Positions 27,586 to 36,141 of a stretch of 64,000 nt of DNA are shown piece by piece. Under the pieces are notes generated by a model, which had not been told where the DNA came from, did not search any database, and saw only the letters and a program-made list of their open reading frames with translations. Source of the stretch: Streptomyces sp. RKAG293 (GTDB lineage: Bacteria > Actinomycetota > Actinomycetes > Streptomycetales > Streptomycetaceae). Position 1 is the first letter of the stretch. Each line of letters opens with the position of its first letter. The position numbers and the translations under genes are program-made. Location of the stretch: positions 1,426,001 through 1,490,000 of the forward strand of contig NZ_JAJOZB010000001.1 in assembly GCF_023701745.1 (NCBI RefSeq). Direction: 5' to 3'.

Positions 27586-28443
27586 ATGACTATCGCGTGT
27601 GTAGTGGCCGCGGTCGACGGTTCGCCGGAGAGTCTGCGAGCCGTTGACTGGGCGGCCGACGACGCCTTCCGCCGCGGGCTGGGGCTGCGCTTGGTCCACG
27701 CCTGTCTGTGGGAGCGCTACGAGCAGGAAACCCTGGACGACAGCGAACTCGCTCCGGAGCGCAAAGCGGTGCAGGAGATCCTGGACTCCGCGGGTGAGCG
27801 GGCGGTGAAGCGCCGGCCCGGGGTGCCGGTGGAAACCGAGCTGCTCGCCGAGGACGTCCTGTCCGCGCTGCTGGGCCTGCAGCGCCATTCACCGCTGCTG
27901 GTGCTGGGGACCCGTGGCCACGGCGGGTTCCCGGGACTGCTCCTCGGCTCGGTGGCCCTGCGGGTCACCGCCCGGGCCCCGTACCCCGTGGTGGTGGTAC
28001 GCGGAGAAGGAGCACCTGCGGAGCCAGGGCACCGTCGGGTCGTGCTGGGTGTGGGGCCGCACGATGCTTCGGCGGCGGTGGATCTGGCGGTCGAGGAGGC
28101 GGTGGCCGGCCACGCCGACCTGGAGCTCGTCCACGCCTGGCACCCGGACGTCGACCTGTCGGGGATGTCCGTCCTCATGGACGTCGGCGCGGCGTCCGAC
28201 CGGGCCCAGTCCCTGCTGAACGCGGTGCGACTTCCGGACCTGGGGGACACCGAGGTCGAGGTGCGGCGCAAGGCCGAGCAGGCCAGGCCGGCGCCCGCTC
28301 TGCTGCGGGCAGCTGCCGGGGCTGACCTCCTCGTGGTCGGCGCACACCGCCGGCGCGGCCACCCGGGCCTGCAACTGGGTTCGGTGAACCACGCCATGCT
28401 GCACCACGCCCCGTGCCCGGTGGCCGTGGTGCCCGCCCTTTGA
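27586..28443 (+). CDS. Tandem universal stress protein
   Basis: 285 aa, two USP domains. Domain 1 (about 3-143) starts CVVAAVDGSPESLRAVDWAA and has the ATP loop GTRGHGGFPGLLLGSVALRV. Domain 2 (about 152-283) has VVLGVGPHDASAAVDLAVEE and GAHRRRGHPGLQLGSVNHAM, then HHAPCPVAVVP. Both carry the G-2x-G-9x-G(S/T) nucleotide pattern. GGAGG precedes ATG 27586, 22 bases after the response-regulator stop, so the two are probably co-transcribed. Tandem USPs of this kind are hallmark members of the DosR regulon. Confidence 0.92.
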   Translation: MTIACVVAAVDGSPESLRAVDWAADDAFRRGLGLRLVHACLWERYEQETLDDSELAPERKAVQEILDSAGERAVKRRPGVPVETELLAEDVLSALLGLQRHSPLLVLGTRGHGGFPGLLLGSVALRVTARAPYPVVVVRGEGAPAEPGHRRVVLGVGPHDASAAVDLAVEEAVAGHADLELVHAWHPDVDLSGMSVLMDVGAASDRAQSLLNAVRLPDLGDTEVEVRRKAEQARPAPALLRAAAGADLLVVGAHRRRGHPGLQLGSVNHAMLHHAPCPVAVVPAL

Positions 28444-28545
28444 GCCAGCCGGATCACCAAGAGGCGGTGCGCGCCCGGATGCGCAGCCGACCGTCACCCT
28501 CCGTGATCGGTCGGCGGCGTACCCGGGCCGCCCTGCCGGCAGCTG

Positions 28546-28559
28546 AGGACGTTCGGCCC
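28546..28559 (+). promoter_or_regulatory. DevR/OsdR-like box upstream of cNMP-domain gene
   Basis: AGGAC-GTTC-GGCCC, one mismatch from the consensus, lies 128-141 bp ahead of the next start. A degenerate GGGCC half-site lies about 20 bp further upstream (28525). Confidence 0.45.
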
Positions 28560-28686
28560 CTGCCCGCGTCCGCCCGCCCGGGGTGAGGATGAGAGGGCAG
28601 GCAGGACTGATGGACAACCACAGCGGCGAAGCGACCACCGCCTGCACCACGTCGGATCCCGCGTAGCCGCGGAAACGGACAGTGCG

Positions 28687-29178
28687 ATGTCCACGACCCA
28701 CTACCTTCTCGACACCCTCACCACCGCACACCGTGACCGACTGCTGGCGCTGTCCACACCGGTCTCCTTTCCCACCGGCGCACGCATCTTCGAAGCGGAC
28801 CGGGCCGCCGAACGCTTCTGGGTCCTGGACCGCGGCGAGGTGGCCCTGGACCTGCACGTTCCCGGGCGCCAGGCCGTCGTGGTGCAAACCCTCTCCGCAG
28901 GCGAACTCCTCGGCTGGTCCTGGCTGTTCCCGCCGTTCCGGTGGCAGCTCGGAGCCCAGGCCCGCACCGCCGTGCAGGCCACGGAGTTCCCGGCGGCGGC
29001 GGTTCGTGACCTGTGTTCGGCCGATCCCGGACTGGGACAGGAATTCGTGCTGCTCTGCGCGGCGGTCATCGGCAGCCGGCTGCACAACACGCGCACCCGG
29101 CTGCTCGATCTGTACGGCCCCTTCGGCGTGAACCGCGGCGCCTCCGTATCGGTGGGCGGCCCGGAGGACGACGGCTGA
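28687..29178 (+). CDS. Cyclic-nucleotide-binding-domain protein without HTH
   Basis: 163 aa. The CRP-like beta-roll is readable: LLALSTPVSFPTGARIFEAD, FWVLDRGEVALDLHVPGRQA, VVQTLSAGELLGWSWLFPPF and AVQATEFPAAAVRDLCSADP. The phosphate-binding cassette is unusual: LSAGELLGWSWL lacks the usual Arg-Ser/Thr-Ala triad, so cAMP binding is doubtful. No DNA-binding helices follow; after the dimer helix it ends in a short tail. It probably senses a ligand or acts as a protein partner. Single-domain proteins of this type occur in other USP clusters. Confidence 0.8.
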   Translation: MSTTHYLLDTLTTAHRDRLLALSTPVSFPTGARIFEADRAAERFWVLDRGEVALDLHVPGRQAVVVQTLSAGELLGWSWLFPPFRWQLGAQARTAVQATEFPAAAVRDLCSADPGLGQEFVLLCAAVIGSRLHNTRTRLLDLYGPFGVNRGASVSVGGPEDDG

Positions 29179-29226
29179 CGCCACCGCCCGGAGCACCGAC
29201 CGACATCAAAAGGGAAGCGATTGGCC

Positions 29227-29910
29227 ATGAACCAGCAGACGAGAACAGACGCCGCTTCCGTCCGGCCACGGCCTGTCGGAGACATGGGACGGCGGCTGGC
29301 ATCGCGCCGCGAGCAACTGGGCCTCACCCGCGAACAGGTGGCCGACCAGGCGGGTATGGCCACGCCCTACTTGGAGTATCTGGAACAGCAGCCGACCGCC
29401 GTCCCCAGCGCGGTCCTCCTGCTGAGCCTCGCCGACGCGCTGCAGACCACGGTCTCCGAGCTGCGCGGGGGCCGCACGGACCTGCCGCCCGGCCTCGGAA
29501 AGGCCGCCCGCCATCCGGAACTGGTGGAGATGACGCCGGAGGAGTGCCGGGCCCGGTTGTCCACGCACGGGGTGGGACGTGTTGCCGTGACCGGCGACGG
29601 CGGTCCCGCCATCGTCCCCGTCAACTACCAGATGGCGGACGGGTCGCCGGCCTTCAGAACGTCGCCGGGATCCGCGCCCGCGCTGTCGATCGGGACCCGG
29701 GTCGCCTTCGAGGTGGACCACATCGACGAGGCGCTGAGCCAGGGATGGAGCGTGCTCGTGGTCGGCAGCGCCGAACACGTCACGGATCCCGACACCGTCC
29801 GGCAGCTCATCGAACGGACCCACAGCGGCCCGTGGGCAGGCGGGGACCGCGCATTGTGGGTGCGGATCGACGCGGACCGGATCACCGGACGCCGGATTCA
29901 CGTCCGCTGA
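29227..29910 (+). CDS. XRE HTH fused to pyridoxamine-oxidase-fold domain
   Basis: 227 aa from ATG 29227 (AGGGAAG nine bases upstream; TTG 29221 is possible). Residues about 20-80 are an XRE HTH: MGRRLASRREQLGLTREQVA, MATPYLEYLEQQPTAVPSAV, LLSLADALQTTVSEL. Residues about 95-225 are a PPOX-type split barrel: MTPEECRARLSTHGVGRVAV, AIVPVNYQMADGSPAF, VAFEVDHIDEALSQGWSVLV. The barrel parallels the stand-alone one at 24357 (VAFEADHFDEAGHTGWSVVV). The fusion suggests a transcription factor gated by flavin, F420 or redox state, but the ligand is unknown. Confidence 0.85.
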   Translation: MNQQTRTDAASVRPRPVGDMGRRLASRREQLGLTREQVADQAGMATPYLEYLEQQPTAVPSAVLLLSLADALQTTVSELRGGRTDLPPGLGKAARHPELVEMTPEECRARLSTHGVGRVAVTGDGGPAIVPVNYQMADGSPAFRTSPGSAPALSIGTRVAFEVDHIDEALSQGWSVLVVGSAEHVTDPDTVRQLIERTHSGPWAGGDRALWVRIDADRITGRRIHVR

Positions 29911-29946
29911 CCCGTCGGTCACCCGACGCATCGTCACGCACAACGA

Positions 29947-29960
29947 GGGCCGTTCGGCCC
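29947..29960 (+). promoter_or_regulatory. DevR/OsdR-like box upstream of DUF5133 gene
   Basis: GGGCC-GTTC-GGCCC is a near-perfect palindrome about 250 bp ahead of the DUF5133 start. The same sequence in the opposite sense is at 41123-41136. The rest of the 29911-30210 gap holds no further recognisable feature. Confidence 0.5.
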
Positions 29961-30210
29961 CCCCGGATGTCCCTCATCGGCCCAAGAGGCAGCATCGCAC
30001 CGTGTCGCAGAGTAGGAGCAACACCGGTTCGGCGCTTGCGGAGGCGATGGATATGCCTGGCACCAGCTCACCGACCCACCAGGACAGCTGCCTTGACAAT
30101 GCCGAAGATCCACGAGGGCGGGGAGCCGGGCTACTCGCTCGCGCACGCCTACGGCGCCGCGCCTGCATCTGAACAGCCGCACCGAACGCTGAGCCGAGGG
30201 AGACCCCACG

Positions 30211-30444
30211 ATGCTGATGGCCCACCCCGCCGTACTGCGGAACCTGCTGGAACGCTACGACGCCCTGCAGTTACAGGCCCGAACCGACGCCGTCGACCCG
30301 TATGTCCACCGACAGCTCCAGGACATCGCCTACACGTTGTGCGTCTCCACCGGCACCCGGGACATCGGGGCGGCGCTCATCGCCGCCCGCGAGCAGATCC
30401 GGCCGATCCCCACCGATCCCCGCACGCCCACCGTGGTCGGTTAG
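30211..30444 (+). CDS. DUF5133 family small protein
   Basis: 77 aa: MLMAHPAVLRNLLERYDALQ, then VHRQLQDIAYTLCVSTGTRD and ALIAAREQIR. This matches the Streptomyces DUF5133 family, whose core YTLCVSTGTRD is distinctive. Function is unknown. The protein is all-helical and soluble by appearance. Its place between USP genes of the low-oxygen island and downstream of an operator-like box suggests it is a co-regulated stress protein. Confidence 0.8.
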   Translation: MLMAHPAVLRNLLERYDALQLQARTDAVDPYVHRQLQDIAYTLCVSTGTRDIGAALIAAREQIRPIPTDPRTPTVVG

Positions 30445-30490
30445 GGCCTGTCCGGCCGAGCCGCACCCCGCACTCCCCCGCACGCAGACC

Positions 30491-30516
30491 GCGGCCGGCC
30501 CACGTGGGCCGGCCGC
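30491..30516. terminator. 26-bp perfect palindrome between DUF5133 and USP genes
   Basis: The left arm GCGGCCGGCCCAC is followed directly by its exact reverse complement, centred on CACGTG. It begins 46 bases after the DUF5133 stop and ends 15 bases before the Shine-Dalgarno of the next gene. It may be a terminator, or an operator overlapping the next promoter. Confidence 0.5.
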
Positions 30517-30537
30517 CTCGATCCCAGGAGCTCGACA

Positions 30538-30993
30538 ATGCCGCAGCAGACCCCGGAACTCGCACGACGCGTGGTCGTCGGAATCGATGGATCGGAGTGC
30601 TCCAAGTCGGCGCTGAAATGGGCGATGACCTACGCACGGCTGACCGGCTCCAGCGTTGAGGCGATCACCACCTGGCAGAACCCCGACACCTATGTCTACA
30701 GCTACGGCTGGTCGCCCGGTGCGATCGATACCAGTGAGATCGCAGCGAGTATCCGCAAGAACCTCGACGCAGCCATCGCCGACGTGTCCGGGCACCTCGA
30801 CCAGCCCGTCGAGGTACTCGCGCGAGTGGTGCAGGGGCATCCGGCAGAGGTGCTCCTGGAGGCCGCGGCCGGGGCACAGCTGCTGACCGTGGGCAGCCGG
30901 GGACACGGCACCTTCGCCGGGATCCTCCTCGGCTCGGTCAGCCAACACTGCGTCCAGCACGCACCGTGCCCGGTCGTCGTCATTCCTGAGTGA
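30538..30993 (+). CDS. Single-domain universal stress protein
   Basis: 151 aa. It starts ARRVVVGIDGSECSKSALKW and has GSRGHGTFAGILLGSVSQHC, then VQHAPCPVVVIPE. It is a canonical ATP-binding USP (G-2x-G-9x-G-S). AGGAG lies 6 bases ahead of ATG 30538. It may dimerise with other USPs of the island. It is followed by a strong bidirectional terminator and converges on arcC. Confidence 0.92.
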   Translation: MPQQTPELARRVVVGIDGSECSKSALKWAMTYARLTGSSVEAITTWQNPDTYVYSYGWSPGAIDTSEIAASIRKNLDAAIADVSGHLDQPVEVLARVVQGHPAEVLLEAAAGAQLLTVGSRGHGTFAGILLGSVSQHCVQHAPCPVVVIPE

Positions 30994-31047
30994 CGTGCCG
31001 CCGGCCACCCACTCCGGACAGCCGCTGAGTTGAGGGAGCTGTTCGGT

Positions 31048-31061
31048 GGGACCTTCGGCCA
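31048..31061 (+). promoter_or_regulatory. Box-like sequence in a convergent gap
   Basis: GGGAC-CTTC-GGCCA matches the island consensus except for the last base, yet lies between two gene ends just ahead of a terminator. It may be a chance or relic site. Confidence 0.25.
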
Positions 31062-31071
31062 GTTCCACTGA

Positions 31072-31106
31072 GAGAGCGCCCGGCGGGGATCCCGCCGGGC
31101 GCTCTC
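31072..31106. terminator. Bidirectional terminator between USP and arcC
   Basis: A perfect 16-bp stem (GAGAGCGCCCGGCGGG with its complement) and a 3-base GAT loop lie between the convergent USP and arc operon ends. Confidence 0.9.
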
Positions 31107-31146
31107 CTACCCTCCGCCGGTCCGGCAACCGGACCGGCGAAGGGCC

Positions 31147-32112
31147 TCAGCGCTGGATCGCCGCGGTCGTCCCGGCCGTGATCCGGCCGCTCGTGTCCGG
31201 CGCATCGCTGGGGACGATGACAGTCCCGGCGTCGCCGGCGAGAACCGCGGCAGCGTCGTCGAGTGATCCGATGGCGGCTGGTCGGCCGGTGCTTCCGACG
31301 AAGTGGGCGCAAGCCGCGATCTTGGGTCCCATGGAGCCTGCGGGGAAGTGCAGTGCTTCCCAACCGTCCAGGGCCAGCCGGCGCAGCGGGGTGGCCTCAG
31401 GGGTGCCGAAGCCCTCCATCACGGCGGGCACGTCCGTCAGGATCAGCAGCCGGTCGGCCTTGACGGCCACCGCGAGAAGAGCGGCCGTAGCGTCCTTGTC
31501 GACGACCGCCTCGACGCCCTGCAGCTGGCCAACACCGCCCTCGGTGACCGGGATTCCGCCGCCTCCCCCGCAGATGACGAGTGCTTCGTGGTCGAGCAGC
31601 CGGTCGATCGACTCCTGCTCGATGATCCGCCGTGGTTCGGGTGAGGCGACGACCCGGCGCCAGCGGTCGCCGTCGACAGCGATCGTCCAGCCGTGCCGGT
31701 CGGCGAGCCGTTGGGCCTGCTCGTGTGGGTATCCCGGGCCGACGAATTTCGTCGGGGCCGCGAAGGCGGGATCCGACGCGTCGACGAGCGTCTGGGTGAC
31801 CAGGCTCATGACGGGCTTGGTCACTCCCGCGTTGCGCAGCGATTGGGCCAGCCAGTAGCCGATCATGCCCTGGGTCTGCGCGACCAGTGCGTCGAACGGG
31901 TACGGGTGGGTCAGTTCGCGGTCGTTCTCGCTCTCCAGGGAGAGCATTCCGACCTGGGGACCGTTGCCGTGGCAGATGATCAGCTGGTGGTGCAGTGCCA
32001 GTGGTGCGAGGGCCTGGGCGGCCGCGCGGATGTGGTCGACCTGCACGGTGGCGTCGGGCCTCTCACCGCGCCGCAGCAGTGCGTTGCCGCCGATCGCGAC
32101 CACGATGCGCAT
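31147..32112 (-). CDS. arcC: Carbamate kinase
   Basis: 321 aa from ATG 32112, one base after the arcB stop. It starts MRIVVAIGGNALLRRGERPD. Family motifs include ICHGNGPQVGMLSLESE, YWLAQSLRNAG, VICGGGGGIPVT, VDKDATAALLAV and GSMGPKIAACAHFV. It catalyses carbamoyl phosphate + ADP to ATP + CO2 + NH3, the ATP-yielding last step of the arginine deiminase pathway. It is the last gene of arcDABC and ends at a strong terminator. Confidence 0.95.
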   Translation of the reverse strand: MRIVVAIGGNALLRRGERPDATVQVDHIRAAAQALAPLALHHQLIICHGNGPQVGMLSLESENDRELTHPYPFDALVAQTQGMIGYWLAQSLRNAGVTKPVMSLVTQTLVDASDPAFAAPTKFVGPGYPHEQAQRLADRHGWTIAVDGDRWRRVVASPEPRRIIEQESIDRLLDHEALVICGGGGGIPVTEGGVGQLQGVEAVVDKDATAALLAVAVKADRLLILTDVPAVMEGFGTPEATPLRRLALDGWEALHFPAGSMGPKIAACAHFVGSTGRPAAIGSLDDAAAVLAGDAGTVIVPSDAPDTSGRITAGTTAAIQR

Positions 32113-32113
32113 C

Positions 32114-33136
32114 TCAGGCGCCCAGGGCGGCGACGAGGACGGCCTTGATGGTGTGCAGGCGGTTCTCGGCCTGGTCGAAGACCACTGAGTGCGGCGACTC
32201 GAAGACCTCGTCGGTGACTTCCGCCCCGTCGAGGCCGAAGCGGTCGAACAGCCGCCGGCCGAGCTGCGTGCTGCGGTCGTGGACGGACGGCAGGCAGTGG
32301 AGGAACTTCGTGTCGGGTTTGCCGGAGGCGAGCAGCACTTTCTCGGTGACGCGGTAGGGCAGCAGTTGCGGTATGCGGGTACTCCACTGCTCGTCCGACT
32401 CCCCCATGCTGACCCAGACATCGGTGTAGACGAAGTCGGCGCCCGCCACGCCCTGCTCGACGTCCTCGGTCACCAGCACGCGGGCCCCGCTGGTCACGGC
32501 GAGCCTGTCAGCTTCGGCGATCACCTCGTCCGGGGGCCACAGGTCGCGCGGTGCGGCGATGCGGACGTCCATGCCGAGCAGTGCGCCGGTGATCAGCAGG
32601 GAACGGGCCACGTTGTTCCGGCCGTCGCCCAGGAAGCAGTAGGCGATCTCCTCGACGGGGCCGGCGTGGTGCTCGGTCATGGTGAGGACGTCGGCGAGCA
32701 TCTGGGTCGGGTGCCATTCATCGGTGAGTCCGTTCCACACCGGGACGCCGGCGTGGTCGGCCAGTTCCTCCACGGTGTCCTGGGCGAATCCGCGGAACTC
32801 GATGCCGTCGAACATCCGGCCCAGCACCCGGGCGGTGTCACGGATCGACTCCTCGCGTCCGATGTGGGAACCCTCCGGTCCCAGGTAGGTGACCTGTGCG
32901 CCCTGGTCGTGGGCGGCGACCTCGAAGGCGCAGCGGGTGCGGGTGGAGCTCTTCTCGAAGACCAGCGCGATGTTCCTGCCCTCCAGTTGGGGGCGCTCGG
33001 AGCCGTTCGCCTTGGCTGCCTTGAGCTGCCCGGCCGCGGTGATCAGCGCCAGGAATCCCGCCTTGTCGAGGTCGAGCTCCTTCAGGAGGGATCCGGGCCG
33101 GTGGTGGATGGTGGTCGTGGGCGTCTGAGCGGGCAT
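32114..33136 (-). CDS. arcB: Ornithine carbamoyltransferase (catabolic context)
   Basis: 340 aa from ATG 33136 (GAGGA about 10 bases upstream; GTG 33151 would overlap the Shine-Dalgarno). The carbamoyl-phosphate loop is [32 protein letters not shown] and [10 protein letters not shown] (catalytic Cys in HCLP) follow. The reaction is citrulline + Pi to ornithine + carbamoyl phosphate in the catabolic direction. Its position between arcA and arcC marks it as arcB rather than biosynthetic argF. Confidence 0.93.
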   Translation of the reverse strand: MPAQTPTTTIHHRPGSLLKELDLDKAGFLALITAAGQLKAAKANGSERPQLEGRNIALVFEKSSTRTRCAFEVAAHDQGAQVTYLGPEGSHIGREESIRDTARVLGRMFDGIEFRGFAQDTVEELADHAGVPVWNGLTDEWHPTQMLADVLTMTEHHAGPVEEIAYCFLGDGRNNVARSLLITGALLGMDVRIAAPRDLWPPDEVIAEADRLAVTSGARVLVTEDVEQGVAGADFVYTDVWVSMGESDEQWSTRIPQLLPYRVTEKVLLASGKPDTKFLHCLPSVHDRSTQLGRRLFDRFGLDGAEVTDEVFESPHSVVFDQAENRLHTIKAVLVAALGA

Positions 33137-33206
33137 GGGGGAAGTCCTCACAATGGGCTGATCGAGGATGGTGACGGGCTCGCCGGGGCGCGGGTCGCGG
33201 GCGGGG

Positions 33207-34457
33207 TCAGATCCCGTCGCGCCGGGTCGGACAGGTCATGCACCGTGCCCCGCCCCGGCCGCGGCCCAGCTCGCTGCCGGGGATGCTGATGACCTCGATG
33301 CCGTTGTCCCGGAGCATCGCGTTGGTCACGGTGTTGCGTTCGTAGCCGACCACGACCCCGGGTGCGACGGTGAGGAAGTTGTTGGCGTCGTCCCACTGCT
33401 CGCGTTCGGCCGCCCGCGCGTCCTCGTCGGCGGACAGCACCCTGATCTTGTCCAGGCCCAAGGCGTCGGCGATGGTGGCGAACAGGTCGTCCCGCTGCTC
33501 GACGTGCAGGCCGCCGGTGTCGTGCTCGACGGTCTCCCGCGGGTCGGCGGGGACGATCACCCAGGTGCGCAGGGACTTCGGGTCGAGGTAGGGATAGCGG
33601 ACGAAGGTGTCGACGTCGATCATCGTCAGCACGGTGTCCAGGTGCATGAAGGCGTGTGACTTGGGGAGTTGGACGGCGATCACGGTGGTGGCCTGTCCGC
33701 TGCGGAAGAGTTCACGGGCGAGGATCTCCACGCCCGTCGGGGTGCTCCGCTCCCCCATCCCGATCAGGACGACACCTCGGCCCAGGACGTGGATGTCGCC
33801 GCCTTCGAGGGTGGCCGGCTGATGGTTGGTGTCGTCGTTGCCGTAGTACACCGGGAAGGTCGCGTCCGCGAACAGCGGGTGGAACGTGTACACGGCGCGG
33901 CTGTGCAGGGACTCGCGCTGCCGGGCGGCCTTGGCCATCGGGTTGATGGTGACGCCGCCGTAGATCCAGGCCGAGTTGTCGCGCTGGAACAGCGTGTTGG
34001 GCAGCGGCGCGAGGACGAAGTCGTCCAGTTCCAGGCTCTGCCAGCGCAGGCTGCGCACTCGCAGGGGCGACAGGTCAGCGCGGGTCACTCCACCGATGAG
34101 CAGTTCGGCCAGCGTCGAAGGGTCCGCCTCGTCGGCGAGCCGTCGCAGAGGTGCCGCCAGGGTCGGGCCCACCAGTTCCGGAGTGCAGATGCGGTCCAGA
34201 ACGAAGGCCCGTGCCTCCGGGCGCTCCAGCGTCCGGGCGAGGAGGTGGTCGAAGTGGTGGACCGTCGTACCGCGGTCGCGGAGTACCTGGACGAAGGTGT
34301 CGTGCTCCTCGCGGGCCTTGTCGGCCCACAGCACGTCGTCGAAGAGGAGTTCGTCGCAGTTGCCGGGCGTCAGGCGGTTCAGCTCCAGCCCGGGGCGGTG
34401 GACGATGGCCTCGCGCAGCGGGCCCACTTCGGAATGCACTCCGAGGGTGCGGGTCAT
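33207..34457 (-). CDS. arcA: Arginine deiminase
   Basis: 416 aa from ATG 34457 (AAGGAG upstream). It starts [20 protein letters not shown]. Motifs are [51 protein letters not shown] (catalytic His) and [13 protein letters not shown] (nucleophile Cys406). It hydrolyses arginine to citrulline and NH3, the first step of a fermentative ATP source. It lies between the arcD-like antiporter and arcB on one probable transcript. Confidence 0.95.
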   Translation of the reverse strand: MTRTLGVHSEVGPLREAIVHRPGLELNRLTPGNCDELLFDDVLWADKAREEHDTFVQVLRDRGTTVHHFDHLLARTLERPEARAFVLDRICTPELVGPTLAAPLRRLADEADPSTLAELLIGGVTRADLSPLRVRSLRWQSLELDDFVLAPLPNTLFQRDNSAWIYGGVTINPMAKAARQRESLHSRAVYTFHPLFADATFPVYYGNDDTNHQPATLEGGDIHVLGRGVVLIGMGERSTPTGVEILARELFRSGQATTVIAVQLPKSHAFMHLDTVLTMIDVDTFVRYPYLDPKSLRTWVIVPADPRETVEHDTGGLHVEQRDDLFATIADALGLDKIRVLSADEDARAAEREQWDDANNFLTVAPGVVVGYERNTVTNAMLRDNGIEVISIPGSELGRGRGGARCMTCPTRRDGI

Positions 34458-34519
34458 GGTGGTCTCCTTGACGAGCGGGGAAGGTCGGGGGCCGGTGCCG
34501 GAAGGTGTCGGGGGCCGGG

Positions 34520-35989
34520 TCACGTCGTGTGCCCCACGAGCGGGTCCACCGGAGCCACCGGCTGGGGCGGGACGTCTGTGGCGAGGGTCCTGGAGGGCTC
34601 GCCGGCCGGGATCACCGGTGTCTCGCCGTACTCGTTGCGGGCGGCCTTGAGCCAGATGTAGACCGGCAGACCGAGGAGCAGGCAGAACAGCCCGTAGTAG
34701 ACGGCCTGGTAGCCGCTGCCGGCGAGGGACCAGAACGAGAAGGCCAGGGCGACGGCGGAGACTCCGCAGTCGCGGAGCAGGTGCGGCCACCGGGTCTGGC
34801 GCCCGCGGGTGAGCAGCCAGTACAGCTGGGCACCGGCGCTGAAGATGTAGGGGATCACGGCGGTGACCACGGACAGCAGGACGAGGGTGGTGAAGACCTT
34901 CTCGAACTGGCTGTAACTGACAGCGGTCAGGACGGAGGCGAGCAGCGTCGAGCTGACGATCCCGAACGCCGGAACGCCTTTGCGGGTGCGGCCGAACGCG
35001 GCCGGGAACAGGCGGTCCTTCGCCGCGGCCATCGGCATCTCGGCGACGATGAGGGTCCAGCCGATCAGGGCGCCCAGTCCGGAGACGATCGCCGCGACCG
35101 CAACGGCCTGGCCGGCCCACCGGCCGCCGAAGATGGCATCCGCCGAGTCCGTGAACGGCGCGGCCGACTTCTGCAGAGCCGCGTTGGAGACGGTGCCGAA
35201 CACCGTCACCGTGCCCAGGATGTAGACGACCGCGCAGCCGACGGTGCCGAGGATCGTCGCCCGGCCCACGTTGCGCTGCGGGTCCCGTACCCGGCCTGCG
35301 GCAACCGACGCGGTCTCGATGCCGAGATAGCTGAACAGGGCGATGGCCGCGGCGGCGGATATCGCCGCACCGGCGGAGGTGCCGCCGGCGTTGAAGGCGC
35401 CGAAGTTGTGCGCCTTGATGAACAGCAGCCCGACGGTGGCCATGAACAGCAGCGGCACGAACTTCAGGACGGTGGTGACGATCTGGGTGACCGCCATGTT
35501 CCGGACGCCGGAGAGGTTGATGACCGCCGGTATCCACAGTCCGACCATGGCGATGACGATCGACCAGGCCTTGGCGTGGCCGGTGTTCCAGAACACCTCC
35601 ACGTACCCGACCCAGGCCACGACGATGGCCGCGTTGCCCGCCCACGCCGTGATCCAGTAGGACCACGCGTTGAGGAAGCCGGCGAAGTCGCCGAAGGCGT
35701 CCCGGGCGTAGACGTAGGGGCCGCCGGATCCCCGTACCCGCTTGGACAGTGCGCCGAAGGTGAAGGCCAGGGCCAGCGCGCCGACGGTGACGAGCACGAA
35801 TGCGACCAGGCTGATCGGGCCGTACGGTGCCAGTGCGGTCGGCAGGGCGAACACCCCGGTACCGATCACGGAACCGATGACGAGCGCGGTCGCGGTCGGC
35901 AGCCCGAACATCCCTTTCCCGGGTGTCCGGCCAGGGGAGCCGGACGTCGTATCGTCCTCGGTCGGCGCGTTGTTGACCTTCTCGGTCAC
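34520..35989 (-). CDS. arcD: APC-family arginine/ornithine antiporter-like permease
   Basis: 489 aa from GTG 35989 (GAGGA about 8 bases upstream; TTG 36019 gives 499 aa). About 12 membrane segments follow a 35-residue cytoplasmic tail. The first is [20 protein letters not shown], the APC G-S-x-I-G-x-G motif. Others include [20 protein letters not shown] and [20 protein letters not shown]. The sequence resembles the basic amino-acid/polyamine antiporters. With arcA, arcB and arcC downstream, electroneutral arginine-ornithine exchange is the likely role. The symbol rests on context. Confidence 0.85.
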   Translation of the reverse strand: MTEKVNNAPTEDDTTSGSPGRTPGKGMFGLPTATALVIGSVIGTGVFALPTALAPYGPISLVAFVLVTVGALALAFTFGALSKRVRGSGGPYVYARDAFGDFAGFLNAWSYWITAWAGNAAIVVAWVGYVEVFWNTGHAKAWSIVIAMVGLWIPAVINLSGVRNMAVTQIVTTVLKFVPLLFMATVGLLFIKAHNFGAFNAGGTSAGAAISAAAAIALFSYLGIETASVAAGRVRDPQRNVGRATILGTVGCAVVYILGTVTVFGTVSNAALQKSAAPFTDSADAIFGGRWAGQAVAVAAIVSGLGALIGWTLIVAEMPMAAAKDRLFPAAFGRTRKGVPAFGIVSSTLLASVLTAVSYSQFEKVFTTLVLLSVVTAVIPYIFSAGAQLYWLLTRGRQTRWPHLLRDCGVSAVALAFSFWSLAGSGYQAVYYGLFCLLLGLPVYIWLKAARNEYGETPVIPAGEPSRTLATDVPPQPVAPVDPLVGHTT

Positions 35990-36141
35990 GGGATCGTCCT
36001 CACTTCTGATCACTGTCAAGGCGACGGACCCGCCGTCGATCGGTACGGCCGTAGCGCCGGTGTCACCCGACGGGAACGGCGTCCTGCGGGCCGGAGTGGG
36101 TCCGGTTCGTCACATCGATCCCGGCTCCGGCTCGACCACCG

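Noticed and set aside
33207-35666. Single 819-codon minus-strand reading across the antiporter and arcA
   Set aside because: Only the last 416 residues are the real protein. The first half is an out-of-frame reading of the antiporter gene, and ATG 34457 has its own Shine-Dalgarno.
36085-36105. GGGCC...GGTCC sequence upstream of arcD as a regulator box
   Set aside because: The half-sites are 6 bp apart instead of 4, so it does not fit the consensus seen elsewhere. The arc operon may depend on another promoter or on read-through from the SPFH gene.
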